A DNA stretch of 64,000 bases, taken from assembly GCF_016890225.1 (NCBI RefSeq), contig NZ_JAFELM010000043.1, positions 62,001 to 126,000 of the forward strand. The letters run 5' to 3'. The DNA is from Bacillus suaedaesalsae. GTDB taxonomy: Bacteria; Bacillota; Bacilli; Bacillales; SA4. Shown one piece after another: positions 1-8,061 of this stretch (positions within the stretch are counted from its first letter, which is position 1; the number at the start of each line of letters is the position of its first letter). The position numbers and the translations under genes were made by a program. The notes beneath the pieces were generated by a model. That model was not told the origin of the DNA. It worked only from the letters and a program-made list of their open reading frames with translations, and did no database searches.

Positions 1-927
1 CGAAACGCAAGGTATGATTGGAAGGATATTTTATTAAAGGTTCGTGAAGTATTTGGTGAGGAAAACTCATCAACAAGTTCAGATAATAGTACATTAACTG
101 ATACGTTTGGTGAAGTAAAGGTGTTCGTCCAATTCTTCAAAGGCATTCCAATGCAATTGAAAATTACGGACGGACAAGCTGAAAAGCGTGTTGGCTTACA
201 TGAAAGATTTATGAAAGCTGCAATGTCCACTGAGACGGCTTCTTCAAATCTCGTAATGGAGAGACAGTGGAAAGAACAAGGTGTCCGATATGGTACTCTA
301 GAGGAAATTGGACAGGAAGTTGCTGATGAAATATCAGCTGCTTATCCAGACGATCGTCTAGACAGACTAGTATCCCAAGCTCTTTCTAAAATAGAACAAG
401 CAACTTCGCGTCAAAGTTATAAAGTCACAGTAGACATGTTAGATGATGCAGATTGGACAAAGCGTTATGCACATTTAGAGCAAATGAATCCAACTGAGGA
501 TGATATACCTGTTCTTGAAAAGGCACTACACGATGAAAAGCCTTCTATTCGAAGATTAGCAACCGTATATTTAGGGATGATCGAAAGTGAAGATGTGTTG
601 TCACATTTATTTAAGGCGCTACAAGATCCTTCTGTGACAGTTAGGCGTACAGCAGGAGATTGCTTATCTGATATAGGGAATGAAAAAGCAATTGCGCCTA
701 TGATTAAAGCATTAAAGGATAAAAACAAATTAGTTCGATGGCGTGCGGCCATGTTCCTATACGAGGTTGGTGATGAATCAGCGTTGTTAGCATTAAGGGA
801 AGCGGAAAATGATCCGGAATTTGAAGTAAGTATGCAAATTAAGCTAGCGATTGAACGAATTGCAGGTGGAGAAGAGGCTAAAGGCTCTGTTTGGAAGCAA
901 ATGACAGAAAGTAGAAAATCAGAGTAA
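1..927 (+). CDS. ypgR: YpgR/CvfC-family HEAT-repeat protein (5' end outside window)
   Basis: The frame is open from base 1, so the gene starts before the window; a GTG at 121 is in frame but lies inside what looks like a domain. The first ~80 visible residues (around FFKGIPMQLKI) resemble the NifU/Nfu N-terminal fold. The C-terminal half (about bases 480-870) has repeated helical HEAT-like units with R/D-rich turns such as KPSIRRLA and NKLVRWRA. The architecture matches B. subtilis YpgR and staphylococcal 'conserved virulence factor C'. The biochemical role is unknown; a scaffold or protein-binding function is inferred. The next gene is brxB, as near B. subtilis ypgR-yphP. Confidence 0.75.
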   Translation, partial: RNARYDWKDILLKVREVFGEENSSTSSDNSTLTDTFGEVKVFVQFFKGIPMQLKITDGQAEKRVGLHERFMKAAMSTETASSNLVMERQWKEQGVRYGTLEEIGQEVADEISAAYPDDRLDRLVSQALSKIEQATSRQSYKVTVDMLDDADWTKRYAHLEQMNPTEDDIPVLEKALHDEKPSIRRLATVYLGMIESEDVLSHLFKALQDPSVTVRRTAGDCLSDIGNEKAIAPMIKALKDKNKLVRWRAAMFLYEVGDESALLALREAENDPEFEVSMQIKLAIERIAGGEEAKGSVWKQMTESRKSE

Positions 928-995
928 GTAGTTGCCACTAGTTCAACCTATATAGTATCATTTTACCTAGAGGTAGAGAATGGAGTGAATATCTT

Positions 996-1433
996 ATGTC
1001 AATGGCATATGAAGAATATATGAAACAAGTTGTAAAACCGATGAGAGATGAATTAGTCCACGCAGGTTTTCAAGAGTTAACAACACCTGAAGACGTTGAT
1101 AACTTCCTTAGCCATGTAACAGGTACAACTCTTGTTGTGGTAAACTCTGTATGTGGATGTGCGGCAGGCTTAGCTAGACCAGCGGCAACTCAGGCAGTTT
1201 TGCGTTCAGAAAAGAAGCCCAATCACTTAGTCACTGTTTTTGCTGGTCAAGATAAAGAAGCGACTGCACAAATGAGAGGTTATTTTGATGGGTATGAACC
1301 ATCTTCACCTTCTATGGCATTATTAAAGGGAAAGGAAGTTGTACACTTCATTCCAAGACATGAAATCGAAAGTCATGCAATGGAAGATATTATGAACAAT
1401 CTTTTACATGCTTTTGAACAACACTGTGAATAA
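996..1433 (+). CDS. brxB: Bacilliredoxin BrxB (YphP)
   Basis: A 145-residue thioredoxin-like protein of the BrxA/BrxB family. Residues 53-55 are Cys-Gly-Cys (VNSVCGCAAG), the family's signature redox pair. Known role: removes bacillithiol from S-bacillithiolated proteins in the cytosol. The start ATG follows a GGAGTGA-type site. A bacillithiol biosynthesis gene (bshB2) at 48 kb fits a bacillithiol-using cell. A terminator follows directly. Confidence 0.95.
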   Translation: MSMAYEEYMKQVVKPMRDELVHAGFQELTTPEDVDNFLSHVTGTTLVVVNSVCGCAAGLARPAATQAVLRSEKKPNHLVTVFAGQDKEATAQMRGYFDGYEPSSPSMALLKGKEVVHFIPRHEIESHAMEDIMNNLLHAFEQHCE

Positions 1434-1442
1434 GAAATTCAA

Positions 1443-1466
1443 GGGTGCCGCTTAGGCACTCTTTTT
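1443..1466 (+). terminator. Rho-independent terminator after brxB
   Basis: Stem GGGTGCC/GGCACTC with a 5-nt loop followed by TTTTT, 9 bases past the brxB stop. Confidence 0.75.
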
Positions 1467-1480
1467 AATGGGTGATAAAT

Positions 1481-2254
1481 ATGATTGTAACAACCTCATC
1501 AAGAGCAAATGCTGTCATTTTGCAAAAAGCTAGGGAAATTGCAAGTGAAGTGGGTGGGCAATTTCAAATAAGAGGAAGAGATTCAATTAAAGATATACAA
1601 ACTGAATTTAATAGTGAAGTTTTAGTTGTTGGAAAGACACGTACTGAATTATTTCTTCCTGGAAATGAAGAACCTATTTTCTTTCATCCGAATTCTGCGA
1701 TGTTTCGTATTAAAAGGTTGATTTCGGGGGGACATGATCCTTTAGTAAACGCATGTGGATTAACAGAGGGAATGACGTTTCTTGATTGCTCTCTTGGACT
1801 AGCTTCTGATGCAATTGTGGCAAGCTATGCAATCGGTTCGAGTGGAGTAATAAAAGGTATTGAAGGAAATAAAACGACAGCTTATTTAGTTCGAGCTGGT
1901 TTGAAAACATGGGATTCAGGAATTACTAAGATGAACACAGCAATGAGAAAGATTGACGTAATATGGGAAAACTCAAATGAATATTTGAAAACGTCTGGAG
2001 ATCATTCAGTAGATGTAATTTATTTTGACCCAATGTTCGAGGAAACGATTGAATCAAGTGGAATCAAAGGAATTAAACACCTTGCGCTATATGATGATGT
2101 AACGTTAGAAATGATTCAAGAAGCGAAGCGTGTCGCAAAAAAGAGGATCGTTTTAAAGGATCATTGGAAAAGCTCTCGTTTTCAACATTTAGGTTTTACT
2201 CCGATTGTTCGGAAATCATCAAATTTCCATTATGGGGTTTTAGATTTAGGATAA
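1481..2254 (+). CDS. ypiP: Class I SAM-dependent methyltransferase-like protein YpiP
   Basis: A 257-residue protein. The middle carries a Rossmann-type methyltransferase core: the segment TFLDCSLGLASDAI (motif I-like) and VIYFDPMFEE (motif IV-like D-P-M-F). This matches B. subtilis YpiP, a predicted methyltransferase of unknown substrate in the same neighbourhood. ATG 1481 is preferred over an in-frame GTG at 1472 because GGGTGAT sits 5 bases before it. The substrate cannot be inferred; the DPMF motif is compatible with N-methylation of a base or a small substrate. Confidence 0.8.
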   Translation: MIVTTSSRANAVILQKAREIASEVGGQFQIRGRDSIKDIQTEFNSEVLVVGKTRTELFLPGNEEPIFFHPNSAMFRIKRLISGGHDPLVNACGLTEGMTFLDCSLGLASDAIVASYAIGSSGVIKGIEGNKTTAYLVRAGLKTWDSGITKMNTAMRKIDVIWENSNEYLKTSGDHSVDVIYFDPMFEETIESSGIKGIKHLALYDDVTLEMIQEAKRVAKKRIVLKDHWKSSRFQHLGFTPIVRKSSNFHYGVLDLG

Positions 2255-2298
2255 TCCAATTGGGAATTGGGGACGTTAACTCTATGGAGGTGATTTCT

Positions 2299-2430
2299 TT
2301 GCCAAAGCATAGAGCAGATAAGTCAAAAGGTGCATTAAATTCACCAAATGTAGAGGGGCAAGGTACAACGACAACGGAAACCGGCTCGGTTGAACGAGAT
2401 TCATCAAGAAAGAAGACGAAGCAAAACTAA
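2299..2430 (+). CDS. Small hydrophilic protein, possibly SASP SspL-like
   Basis: A 43-residue K/S/T/G-rich protein with a TTG start 8 bases after GGAGGTGA, the strongest SD in this interval. It is short, has no hydrophobic segment, ends in Lys-rich sequence and has a central VEGQG. This composition resembles the minor small acid-soluble spore protein SspL (about 42 residues), but the match is from memory and weak. It is followed by its own terminator, so it is very likely a real gene. Alternative: an unrelated spore coat or cytosolic micropeptide. Confidence 0.6.
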   Translation: MPKHRADKSKGALNSPNVEGQGTTTTETGSVERDSSRKKTKQN

Positions 2431-2433
2431 TAG

Positions 2434-2461
2434 TCCCGTGGGTATATCCTACGGGTTTTTT
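2434..2461 (+). terminator. Rho-independent terminator
   Basis: Stem CCCGTGGG/TCCTACGGG closed by TATA, then TTTTTT. Serves the 43-aa gene. Confidence 0.8.
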
Positions 2462-2466
2462 AGTAC

Positions 2467-2494
2467 AAAAAAATAGACCCGTTTAAATGGGTCC
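2467..2494 (-). terminator. Terminator of the 27-aa membrane peptide gene
   Basis: On the minus strand GACCC/GGGTC pairs around an AT-rich loop and is followed by TATTTTTTT. It lies just downstream of the stop at 2502. Confidence 0.65.
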
Positions 2495-2501
2495 ATGATG
2501 A

Positions 2502-2585
2502 TCAATCGTGATCGGTTAATGCACTGAAAATAAAGAAAGCCAATGTAAGAAGGCTAGTAACAGTTAAAATAAGCTGAATATTCAT
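2502..2585 (-). CDS. 27-residue single-span membrane peptide
   Basis: ATG on the minus strand preceded by a perfect GGAGGTACAT site. The peptide begins MNIQLILTVTSL and continues with a hydrophobic run to FFIFSAL, then ends in a charged TDHD tail. One transmembrane helix is therefore predicted, with the acidic C-terminus probably outside. SD, ORF and terminator together support expression. No family is recognised; it is shorter than automatic callers normally report. Possible roles include a regulator of a membrane enzyme or a spore-membrane peptide, both speculative. Confidence 0.6.
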   Translation of the reverse strand: MNIQLILTVTSLLTLAFFIFSALTDHD

Positions 2586-2742
2586 ATGTACCTCCAAAAT
2601 TATTATATAGTCATATTATTTTACCACGTTTTTTATTTTTAATGAAATGTGTTATTTTTTCGAATAATTCAGTAGATTAGTAGGCTTTGGGACCAAGATG
2701 TTGTATAATGAACATAATTACCGTAAAACAGGGGTGAGAAGA

Positions 2743-3345
2743 GTGCCAACGTGGATTAGAAAAACCCTTGTGGTTATGTTTACAATTCTTACATTTGGTC
2801 TTGTAACACCACCACAGATTATTATTACTGAAGCAAAGTCAAACAATCCTGCTAAAGTAAATGGTATAGAAGAAAATCAAGCAAATCATGAACTTGAAAC
2901 CTTTACAGATGATTACATATCGACTGAAACTTACGATAAAGAACACTTTACTTTATATGCTATACAAAAAGCGGAAGAGCAATCAGTTAAAAAATTTGGT
3001 CCTATCATTGAAGAAACCATTGGAGATGAATTCCGTGAAGTGATTCTTCCTAAAATGGAAGAGGTCATCATGACTCTGTCTGATGAATTAGAGAAAAATC
3101 AACTTCAACATCTAGTGATTTCTAATAAACCAACTGGTGGAGTTAGTGAAAAAATCTTTCATATTTATGATAGCAGAAGCGGCAAAGACATCATTCGCTT
3201 TCATGTAAGAAGAGATCATCCGCCTTTAGAAGGATATTATTTTAATTTTCATTACCACACGTATCAAGATCAATTTCAGAGCCATTATGAACTTGGTAGT
3301 ATTTATTGGTCAAAAGATACACCACCTAACTGGCACGCATCATAG
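2743..3345 (+). CDS. ypjP: YpjP-family secreted/membrane-anchored protein
   Basis: 200 residues from GTG 2743, chosen because GGGGTGA lies upstream and a TATAAT at 2704-2709 would put an earlier start inside the promoter. An N-terminal signal or anchor segment (WIRKTLVVMFTILTFGLV) is followed by an acidic extracytoplasmic domain. The N-terminus and chromosomal position match B. subtilis YpjP, a sporulation-era protein of unknown function. No enzymatic motif is visible. Confidence 0.75.
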   Translation: MPTWIRKTLVVMFTILTFGLVTPPQIIITEAKSNNPAKVNGIEENQANHELETFTDDYISTETYDKEHFTLYAIQKAEEQSVKKFGPIIEETIGDEFREVILPKMEEVIMTLSDELEKNQLQHLVISNKPTGGVSEKIFHIYDSRSGKDIIRFHVRRDHPPLEGYYFNFHYHTYQDQFQSHYELGSIYWSKDTPPNWHAS

Positions 3346-3375
3346 GCAGACGATATGTCTGCCTTTATTATTGTT
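3344..3375 (+). terminator. Rho-independent terminator of ypjP
   Basis: Perfect AGGCAGAC/GTCTGCCT stem overlapping the stop codon, then TTTATTATTGTTT. Confidence 0.75.
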
Positions 3376-3438
3376 TAGGAGATTATTAAGTAAATCACTT
3401 GTGTATAACTGTGTGTTGGTCGTTAGAATCCAGATCCA

Positions 3439-3544
3439 GCGCACAGCCCGCCTGGGGTCAAATAACCCGAAGAGAAGAAAAGGGATAGTAGCACCCTTTT
3501 ATTTTCTTCGGGTTATTTGCTGTGCCTGAGGCTAAACGGTGCGC
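3439..3544. repeat. Long inverted-repeat element between ypjP and the metalloprotease gene
   Basis: Ends GCGCAC and GTGCGC are inverted, and nested inside is a hairpin with arms at 3460-3473 and 3505-3518 (AAATAACCCGAAGA / TCTTCGGGTTATTT) plus an inner AAGGG/CCCTT pair. This looks like a decayed palindromic intergenic element or MITE. Only one copy is in the window and no target duplication was found. Confidence 0.55.
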
Positions 3545-3655
3545 TTCTTAGCCTTTTGTTCTTTTCCATCTATTACTAGTAACCTATGAAACTCTCATAT
3601 GATATAATTTTATTATCTGAAAATTCCCATTTAAATTTAGAAGGGAACGACATCT

Positions 3656-4399
3656 ATGAGAAAAACATTTTCCATCCTACTCCTCACGATGATTCTATTT
3701 ATTCCAGTTATGGTATTTAAAGGTACTGAGGCAAGCCAAGGCGGTGCTTTACTTCGTGAAAACAAAAAAATGATGATGCAGTTATCTTCTACGTCTACTA
3801 TCGATTACCTTAAGGATATTGTCGTTGTTCCAGATGATTCATTTGAGGAAGAAGAAGTATTGCATATGATTAATCGAATTTCAAAAATCCATCCCTCCAT
3901 TTTAGAAAAAGTTGTATCCCATAATGTAAGATTGAAACTATTTACAGGTACACTTACAGATCAACCTGGTTTTACCCATTTAAAAGGTGTTAAGCCAAGA
4001 GGGTATGTTCGTAATACGTGGGATGATGTACCTGGTGCTGGTGGTTCAAGTTTAGTTCTAGCAAAGATTGGACATAGTCACAAAGGAAAAGGGCATGGTT
4101 CCGTTAACCTTGAATTACACGAATTAGCTCACTCAATAGACAAATTAGTTTTCAACTCAATTCGTGATGACGCTACTTTTATTAAAATTTGGAAGGAAGA
4201 GGCACCACTTCTATTTCCAGCTCAACCATATTTTATTAATCACAGTGAAGAATATTTTGCTGAAAGCTTTGCAATGTACAATTTAAGCTTTTTTACTTCA
4301 TCAGACCTATTCATTCGTGCACCAAAAACCTATGAATATATAAAGAACTTAGAATCACAACCAAATCAAGGCATTGAGCTAGCTGTTTCATTTAGATAA
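3656..4399 (+). CDS. Secreted M34-like zinc metalloprotease (anthrax lethal factor / Pro-Pro endopeptidase type)
   Basis: 247 residues. A signal peptide (MRKTFSILLLTMILFIPVMVF) precedes a single catalytic domain. The zinc site is HELAH at residues 155-159 (helix context LELHELAHSID). Downstream, Y192 and E199 (HSEEYFAES) lie 7 apart and about 40 residues past the second His, the arrangement I recall for the catalytic Tyr and third zinc ligand of PPEP-1. Known relatives are the catalytic domain of anthrax lethal factor and secreted Pro-Pro endopeptidases that cut surface proteins. It is monocistronic, between ypjP and thyA, where B. subtilis has no such gene, so it is probably acquired. The substrate is unknown. 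Confidence 0.8.
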   Translation: MRKTFSILLLTMILFIPVMVFKGTEASQGGALLRENKKMMMQLSSTSTIDYLKDIVVVPDDSFEEEEVLHMINRISKIHPSILEKVVSHNVRLKLFTGTLTDQPGFTHLKGVKPRGYVRNTWDDVPGAGGSSLVLAKIGHSHKGKGHGSVNLELHELAHSIDKLVFNSIRDDATFIKIWKEEAPLLFPAQPYFINHSEEYFAESFAMYNLSFFTSSDLFIRAPKTYEYIKNLESQPNQGIELAVSFR

Positions 4400-4408
4400 T
4401 TCTTTTAA

Positions 4409-4434
4409 AGCTTCTAACTAAGGAGCTTTTTTTG
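4409..4434 (+). terminator. Terminator of the metalloprotease gene
   Basis: AAGCTTC/GGAGCTT stem with a 7-nt loop, then TTTTTTTG. The T-run overlaps the left target duplication of the adjacent MITE. Confidence 0.65.
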
Positions 4435-4437
4435 TTT

Positions 4438-4671
4438 GGCTCTTTTCGTAAAGATTGTTGCTATTTGGATAGCTCTGTTAAGACATTGAGTTGATTGAAG
4501 CGGAAGGCACTCGACTCCTGCGGGAGATAGAGGGAATCGTGAGACCCCGCAGGCGAAGCCGAGGAGGCTCACGTTCCTCCCCGCGGAAAGCGTGTGCCTG
4601 AAGCGGAAATCAACGGACCTAAAATAAATTCTTTTTTTGTAAAAATAGCAACAAAGTATGCGAAAACAGCC
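4438..4671. mobile_element. MITE-like element, family A copy 1 (234 bp)
   Basis: Terminal inverted repeats of about 30 bp: the left end reads GGCTCTTTTCG and the right end, read inward, GGCTGTTTTCG; both contain TTGTTGCTATTT. The element is flanked by TTTTGTTT at 4430-4437 and again at 4672-4679, an 8-bp target duplication. No transposase is encoded. The centre carries a GC-rich palindrome (ACTCCTGCGGGAG ... CCCCGCGGAAAGCG) shared with the other repeats here. Eight-bp duplications with GGCT ends recall ISL3-family ends (from memory). Confidence 0.8.
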
Positions 4672-4764
4672 TTTTGTTTCTACATATAAAGTAAAATTTT
4701 TTTTGTTCACTCCCTTTTAGTCTGCTACTCTTTCTAGTACAATAGGTTGAGGACGGTGAAGAAA

Positions 4765-5559
4765 ATGAAACAATATCTTGAGTTAGGTAAATATATTCTA
4801 GAAAATGGTACAACAAAGGAAGACAGAACAGGAACGGGTACAATTAGCACATTCGGATATCAAATGAGATTCAATCTTCAAGAAGGATTTCCTCTAATAA
4901 CCACAAAAAAGCTTCATTTAAAATCAATTATTCATGAGCTATTATGGTTCTTAACTGGTGATACAAATATTCGCTATTTACAAGAAAATAATGTTCGAAT
5001 TTGGAACGAATGGGCTGATGAGAACGGAAATCTAGGACCTGTATATGGTCATCAATGGAGATCATGGACAACAAGTGATGGGACAACTATTGACCAAATC
5101 TCAAATTTGATTCATCAAATTAAACACAATCCAGATTCTAGAAGATTACTAGTTAATGCATGGAATGTAGGAGACGTTGAGAAGATGGCGCTTCCTCCAT
5201 GTCATTGTTTATTCCAGTTTTACGTTGCTGATGGTAAATTATCTTGTCAACTATACCAACGAAGTGCAGATTACTTCTTAGGTGTTCCATTTAACATTGC
5301 ATCGTATGCTTTGTTGACCATGATGATTGCTCATGTTTGCGATTTAGAAGCTTATGAATTTGTTCATACATTTGGTGATGTTCATATCTATACGAATCAT
5401 ATTGAACAAGTGAACTTGCAGTTATCTCGTGATCATAAGCCATTGCCAACAATGAAAATCAATCCAGATGTGAAGGACATTTTTGGTTTCAAATTTGAAG
5501 ATTTTGAACTTCTGAATTATGAGTCACATCCGCATATTAAAGGAGTTGTTAGTGTATGA
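4765..5559 (+). CDS. thyA: Thymidylate synthase, ThyA/ThyB type
   Basis: 264 residues. Converts dUMP and 5,10-methylene-THF to dTMP and dihydrofolate in the cytosol. Catalytic Cys146 is in [10 protein letters not shown]; the folate/dUMP signature [14 protein letters not shown] and the C-terminal [10 protein letters not shown] are intact. Full length compared with E. coli ThyA and very similar to B. subtilis ThyB. ATG 4765 is chosen over an upstream TTG because GGTGA sits 5 bases before it and the family begins MKQY. Its stop overlaps the dfrA start by 4 bp (ATGA), so the two are translationally coupled; the dihydrofolate it makes is the substrate of DfrA. Confidence 0.98.
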   Translation: MKQYLELGKYILENGTTKEDRTGTGTISTFGYQMRFNLQEGFPLITTKKLHLKSIIHELLWFLTGDTNIRYLQENNVRIWNEWADENGNLGPVYGHQWRSWTTSDGTTIDQISNLIHQIKHNPDSRRLLVNAWNVGDVEKMALPPCHCLFQFYVADGKLSCQLYQRSADYFLGVPFNIASYALLTMMIAHVCDLEAYEFVHTFGDVHIYTNHIEQVNLQLSRDHKPLPTMKINPDVKDIFGFKFEDFELLNYESHPHIKGVVSV

Positions 5560-6041
5560 TTTCATTTGTTGTTGCGATGGATAAAAATCGTGTAATCGGC
5601 AAAAACAATGAGCTTCCGTGGCACCTTCCTGCTGACTTAGCTTATTTCAAGAAAGTAACAATGGGGAAACCTATTATTATGGGAAGAAAAACTCATGAAT
5701 CTATTGGACGAGTCCTACCAGGGAGAGAAAATATCATTGTAACAAGAAACAAAGAGTATCATGCACCAGGGTGTGTAGTGATACATCAGATTGATGATAT
5801 AAAACGGTTAGATACAGAAAGTGACCAGGAATTATGTGTGATTGGTGGGGCTGAGCTGTTTCGTGAATTGCTTCCAATTGCGGATCGCTTATACATTACT
5901 CACATCAATCATGAGTTTGAAGGTGATACGTTCTTTCCTTCTTTAAACATGGTTGAGTGGAAAGTGCTTAGCCGTGAACAAGGTGTAAAAAACGAAGAAA
6001 ATTCTTATGATTATGAATATGTAGTTTACGAGAGGGCTTAA
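5556..6041 (+). CDS. dfrA: Dihydrofolate reductase
   Basis: 161 residues, single DHFR domain. Visible landmarks: the N-terminal [11 protein letters not shown] strand and loop, [13 protein letters not shown] (substrate-binding Asp), [10 protein letters not shown] (NADPH binding) and IGGAELF. Reduces dihydrofolate to tetrahydrofolate with NADPH and is the trimethoprim target. The ATGA overlap with thyA marks a two-gene operon. Nothing is unusual in length or key residues. Confidence 0.97.
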   Translation: MISFVVAMDKNRVIGKNNELPWHLPADLAYFKKVTMGKPIIMGRKTHESIGRVLPGRENIIVTRNKEYHAPGCVVIHQIDDIKRLDTESDQELCVIGGAELFRELLPIADRLYITHINHEFEGDTFFPSLNMVEWKVLSREQGVKNEENSYDYEYVVYERA

Positions 6042-6078
6042 TATATCATCCCTCTATATAGGAAATGGAGAAAATAGT

Positions 6079-6840
6079 ATGCTTCGAACAATTTATGGCT
6101 TTACGTATATGTGGCTTTATTTACTTTATTCAATTCCAACGTTAATAAAGTGGAAAAGTAGCACGTTTGAACACGTTTCAACTCAAGAAAGAGACAACCT
6201 TGTCCATTGCTTACCAAAAAGGTGGGCAAAGGGGGTAGTCAAAACTACTGGCGCACATGTAACCGTCAAGGGTGAGGATTTATTACCAAAAGGTCCGGTG
6301 CTTTTTGTTTCAAATCATCAAGGTAACTTTGATATTCCACTTCTGATGGGATATGTAAATAAACCACTAGGCTTTATATCAAAGATTGAAGTGAAAAAAC
6401 TGCCGATTATTTCACACTGGATGGAAGTTCTGCCTTGTATCTTTATGGATCGAAATGATCGAAGACAATCTGTTAGAGCGATACAAGAAGGAGCTAGGTT
6501 GTTAGAAAAAGGTCACTCAATGGTTATTTTTCCAGAAGGTACTAGAAGTAAAGGTGGACCTGTTGCTTCATTTAAGTCAGGAAGCTTTAGACTTGCTACC
6601 AAGTCGGGTGTTCCGATTGTACCAATTACAATTGATGGTTCATACCGATTATTTGAAGACAAAGGATTTCAATTTCAACCAGGAGATGTCACAATTACGA
6701 TTCATTCTCCAATTGAATATAATGAGTATGAAAATATAGAAATCAATGAGTTGGCAATACTCGTTCAACAGAAGATAGCTTCACATATTGTTGTAAACGT
6801 TGAGCTCCATAATCATAGTAGTTTATCATTAGATCAATAA
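6079..6840 (+). CDS. 1-acyl-sn-glycerol-3-phosphate acyltransferase-like protein (YpkP/PlsC type)
   Basis: 253 residues. Contains the PlsC motifs NHQGNFD (HxxxxD) near residue 80, FMDRNDRR (motif II region) and FPEGTRSKGG (motif III). The N-terminus has a hydrophobic anchor (MLRTIYGFTYMWLYLLYSI). Predicted to acylate lysophosphatidic acid or a related lysolipid at the inner face of the membrane. It lies 37 bp after dfrA, as ypkP does in B. subtilis, and may be cotranscribed. Whether it is the main phosphatidate-forming enzyme or a paralogue cannot be told. Confidence 0.88.
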   Translation: MLRTIYGFTYMWLYLLYSIPTLIKWKSSTFEHVSTQERDNLVHCLPKRWAKGVVKTTGAHVTVKGEDLLPKGPVLFVSNHQGNFDIPLLMGYVNKPLGFISKIEVKKLPIISHWMEVLPCIFMDRNDRRQSVRAIQEGARLLEKGHSMVIFPEGTRSKGGPVASFKSGSFRLATKSGVPIVPITIDGSYRLFEDKGFQFQPGDVTITIHSPIEYNEYENIEINELAILVQQKIASHIVVNVELHNHSSLSLDQ

Positions 6841-6842
6841 TT

Positions 6843-6868
6843 AGAAGTCGTTTTGGCTTCTTTTTTTA
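6843..6868 (+). terminator. Terminator after the acyltransferase gene
   Basis: AGAAGTC/GGCTTCT stem followed by TTTTTTT. Confidence 0.8.
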
Positions 6869-6922
6869 TGGTAATTTATGTTAAGCAAGAATAGTAGTAA
6901 AATTGTGCAAGGAGTGAAATGT

Positions 6923-7378
6923 ATGGTTACATTGGTTGCTATGACATCAGAGGAGTATCAGCGATATGTAGAAAACGCGATAGTTATTTTTGCGAATGAG
7001 AAAGTAAAAGCAGGTAATTGGACGGAAGAGGAATCATTAGATCGAGCAAAAAGTGATTACGAAACTTTGTTGCCACAAGGTGAAAAAAGTGAAAATAATT
7101 ATCTTTTTACGATTTATGATAATGAACAAGCTGTCGGTATTATTTGGCTTGCAAGAAAATCAGAAGATGAAGGCTTTATATACGAAATTTTAATTAGTGA
7201 TGAATTTCGAGGTATGGGCTATGGCAAAAAAGCGATGCAGCAATTAGAGGTATTCGGAAGAGAGCTTGGTTTGAAGAAAATTGGTTTACACGTATTCGGT
7301 CATAATAAGCCGGCGAGAGGTTTATATGAAAAACTAGGATATATTGAAACAAACATTAAGATGGAGAAAGTGTTATAA
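6923..7378 (+). CDS. GNAT-family N-acetyltransferase
   Basis: 151 residues from ATG 6923, placed after AAGGAGTGAAATGT; an upstream in-frame extension to 6878 has no SD. The acetyl-CoA motif A is clear: ISDEFRGMGYGKKAMQQLE (Q/RxxGxG/A pattern), followed by LHVFGHNKPARGLYEKLGY, typical of the RimI/YjcF-like GNAT fold. The substrate is unknown; the acidic N-terminal half gives no hint. Monocistronic, ending in a strong hairpin. Confidence 0.85.
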   Translation: MVTLVAMTSEEYQRYVENAIVIFANEKVKAGNWTEEESLDRAKSDYETLLPQGEKSENNYLFTIYDNEQAVGIIWLARKSEDEGFIYEILISDEFRGMGYGKKAMQQLEVFGRELGLKKIGLHVFGHNKPARGLYEKLGYIETNIKMEKVL

Positions 7379-7382
7379 AGAT

Positions 7383-7418
7383 GGGGCATGGATCGCAGTG
7401 GTCGAATGCCCCGTTTTT
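7383..7418 (+). terminator. Terminator between convergent GNAT and yplQ genes
   Basis: GGGGCAT/ATGCCCC stem with a 17-nt loop, then GTTTTT. It lies between the two convergent stops, but only the plus-strand side has a T-run. Confidence 0.65.
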
Positions 7419-7419
7419 C

Positions 7420-8061
7420 CTATGGTAACAGATATAGCAACACAGCGAAAAAGTGAGCAACCGTGCCTGCAACTACAAAGATGTGCCAAATCATATGATG
7501 ATATTTAAAACCACGCCAAACATAAAATATTGCTCCGATTGTATACAATACTCCACCGATAACAAGAAGAGCTAATCCGGTAGGATGTAAGTTTTCAGAA
7601 AGTGGTTTCCAAGCGAATACAATCATCCAACCCATTAACACATACAGGACAGTAGATGTGTGTAAATATTTTTTTACAAAAAAGGATTTAAAGATGGTTC
7701 CACCAATGGCGATTCCCCATACGATTCCAAATAATGTCCAACCAAGTGCTCCCTTAACGATGATAAATAGGAAAGGGGTGTACGTTCCCGCAATAAAAAA
7801 GTAGATTGACGAATGATCGATGATCTCAAATACATCCTTAGCTTTACCTTTTGGCAAGCCATGAACAAGTGTTGATGCTGTATATAAAAGTACCATTGTT
7901 GAGCCAAATAACGTAAAGCTAACAATATGCCACGCAGTACCGTAAAGTGAAGAAAAAACAATGAGTAGTACAAGTCCTGCTATACTTAGGAGACCGCCAA
8001 TACCATGTGTAATGGAGTTCGCAATTTCTTCTCCTTTTGTGAACGTATGTGTAGATGCCAT
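7420..8061 (-). CDS. yplQ: Hemolysin III / PAQR-family membrane protein YplQ
   Basis: 213 residues with seven predicted membrane spans. The PAQR/HlyIII hallmarks are present: NSITHGIGG near the N-terminus, STLVHGL, DHSSIYFFIAGTYTPF and the C-terminal HHMIWHIFVVAGTVAHF, whose His/Asp/Ser residues form the family's putative zinc-hydrolase-like site. Bacterial members are annotated as hemolysin III; a real role in membrane homeostasis is suspected but not settled. Same position as B. subtilis yplQ. Confidence 0.92.
   Translation of the reverse strand: MASTHTFTKGEEIANSITHGIGGLLSIAGLVLLIVFSSLYGTAWHIVSFTLFGSTMVLLYTASTLVHGLPKGKAKDVFEIIDHSSIYFFIAGTYTPFLFIIVKGALGWTLFGIVWGIAIGGTIFKSFFVKKYLHTSTVLYVLMGWMIVFAWKPLSENLHPTGLALLVIGGVLYTIGAIFYVWRGFKYHHMIWHIFVVAGTVAHFFAVLLYLLP

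Noticed and set aside
465-938. 157-codon minus-strand frame opposite the HEAT-repeat gene
   Set aside because: Entirely antisense to a recognisable protein, Ser/Asn-rich, without an SD.
3287-3529. Open frame overlapping the end of ypjP and the palindromic element
   Set aside because: No SD, overlaps a terminator and an inverted repeat, and has unnatural composition.
4414-4843. Minus-strand open frames across the region before thyA
   Set aside because: They lie in the MITE and promoter region, lack an SD and encode Cys/Phe-rich low-complexity sequence.
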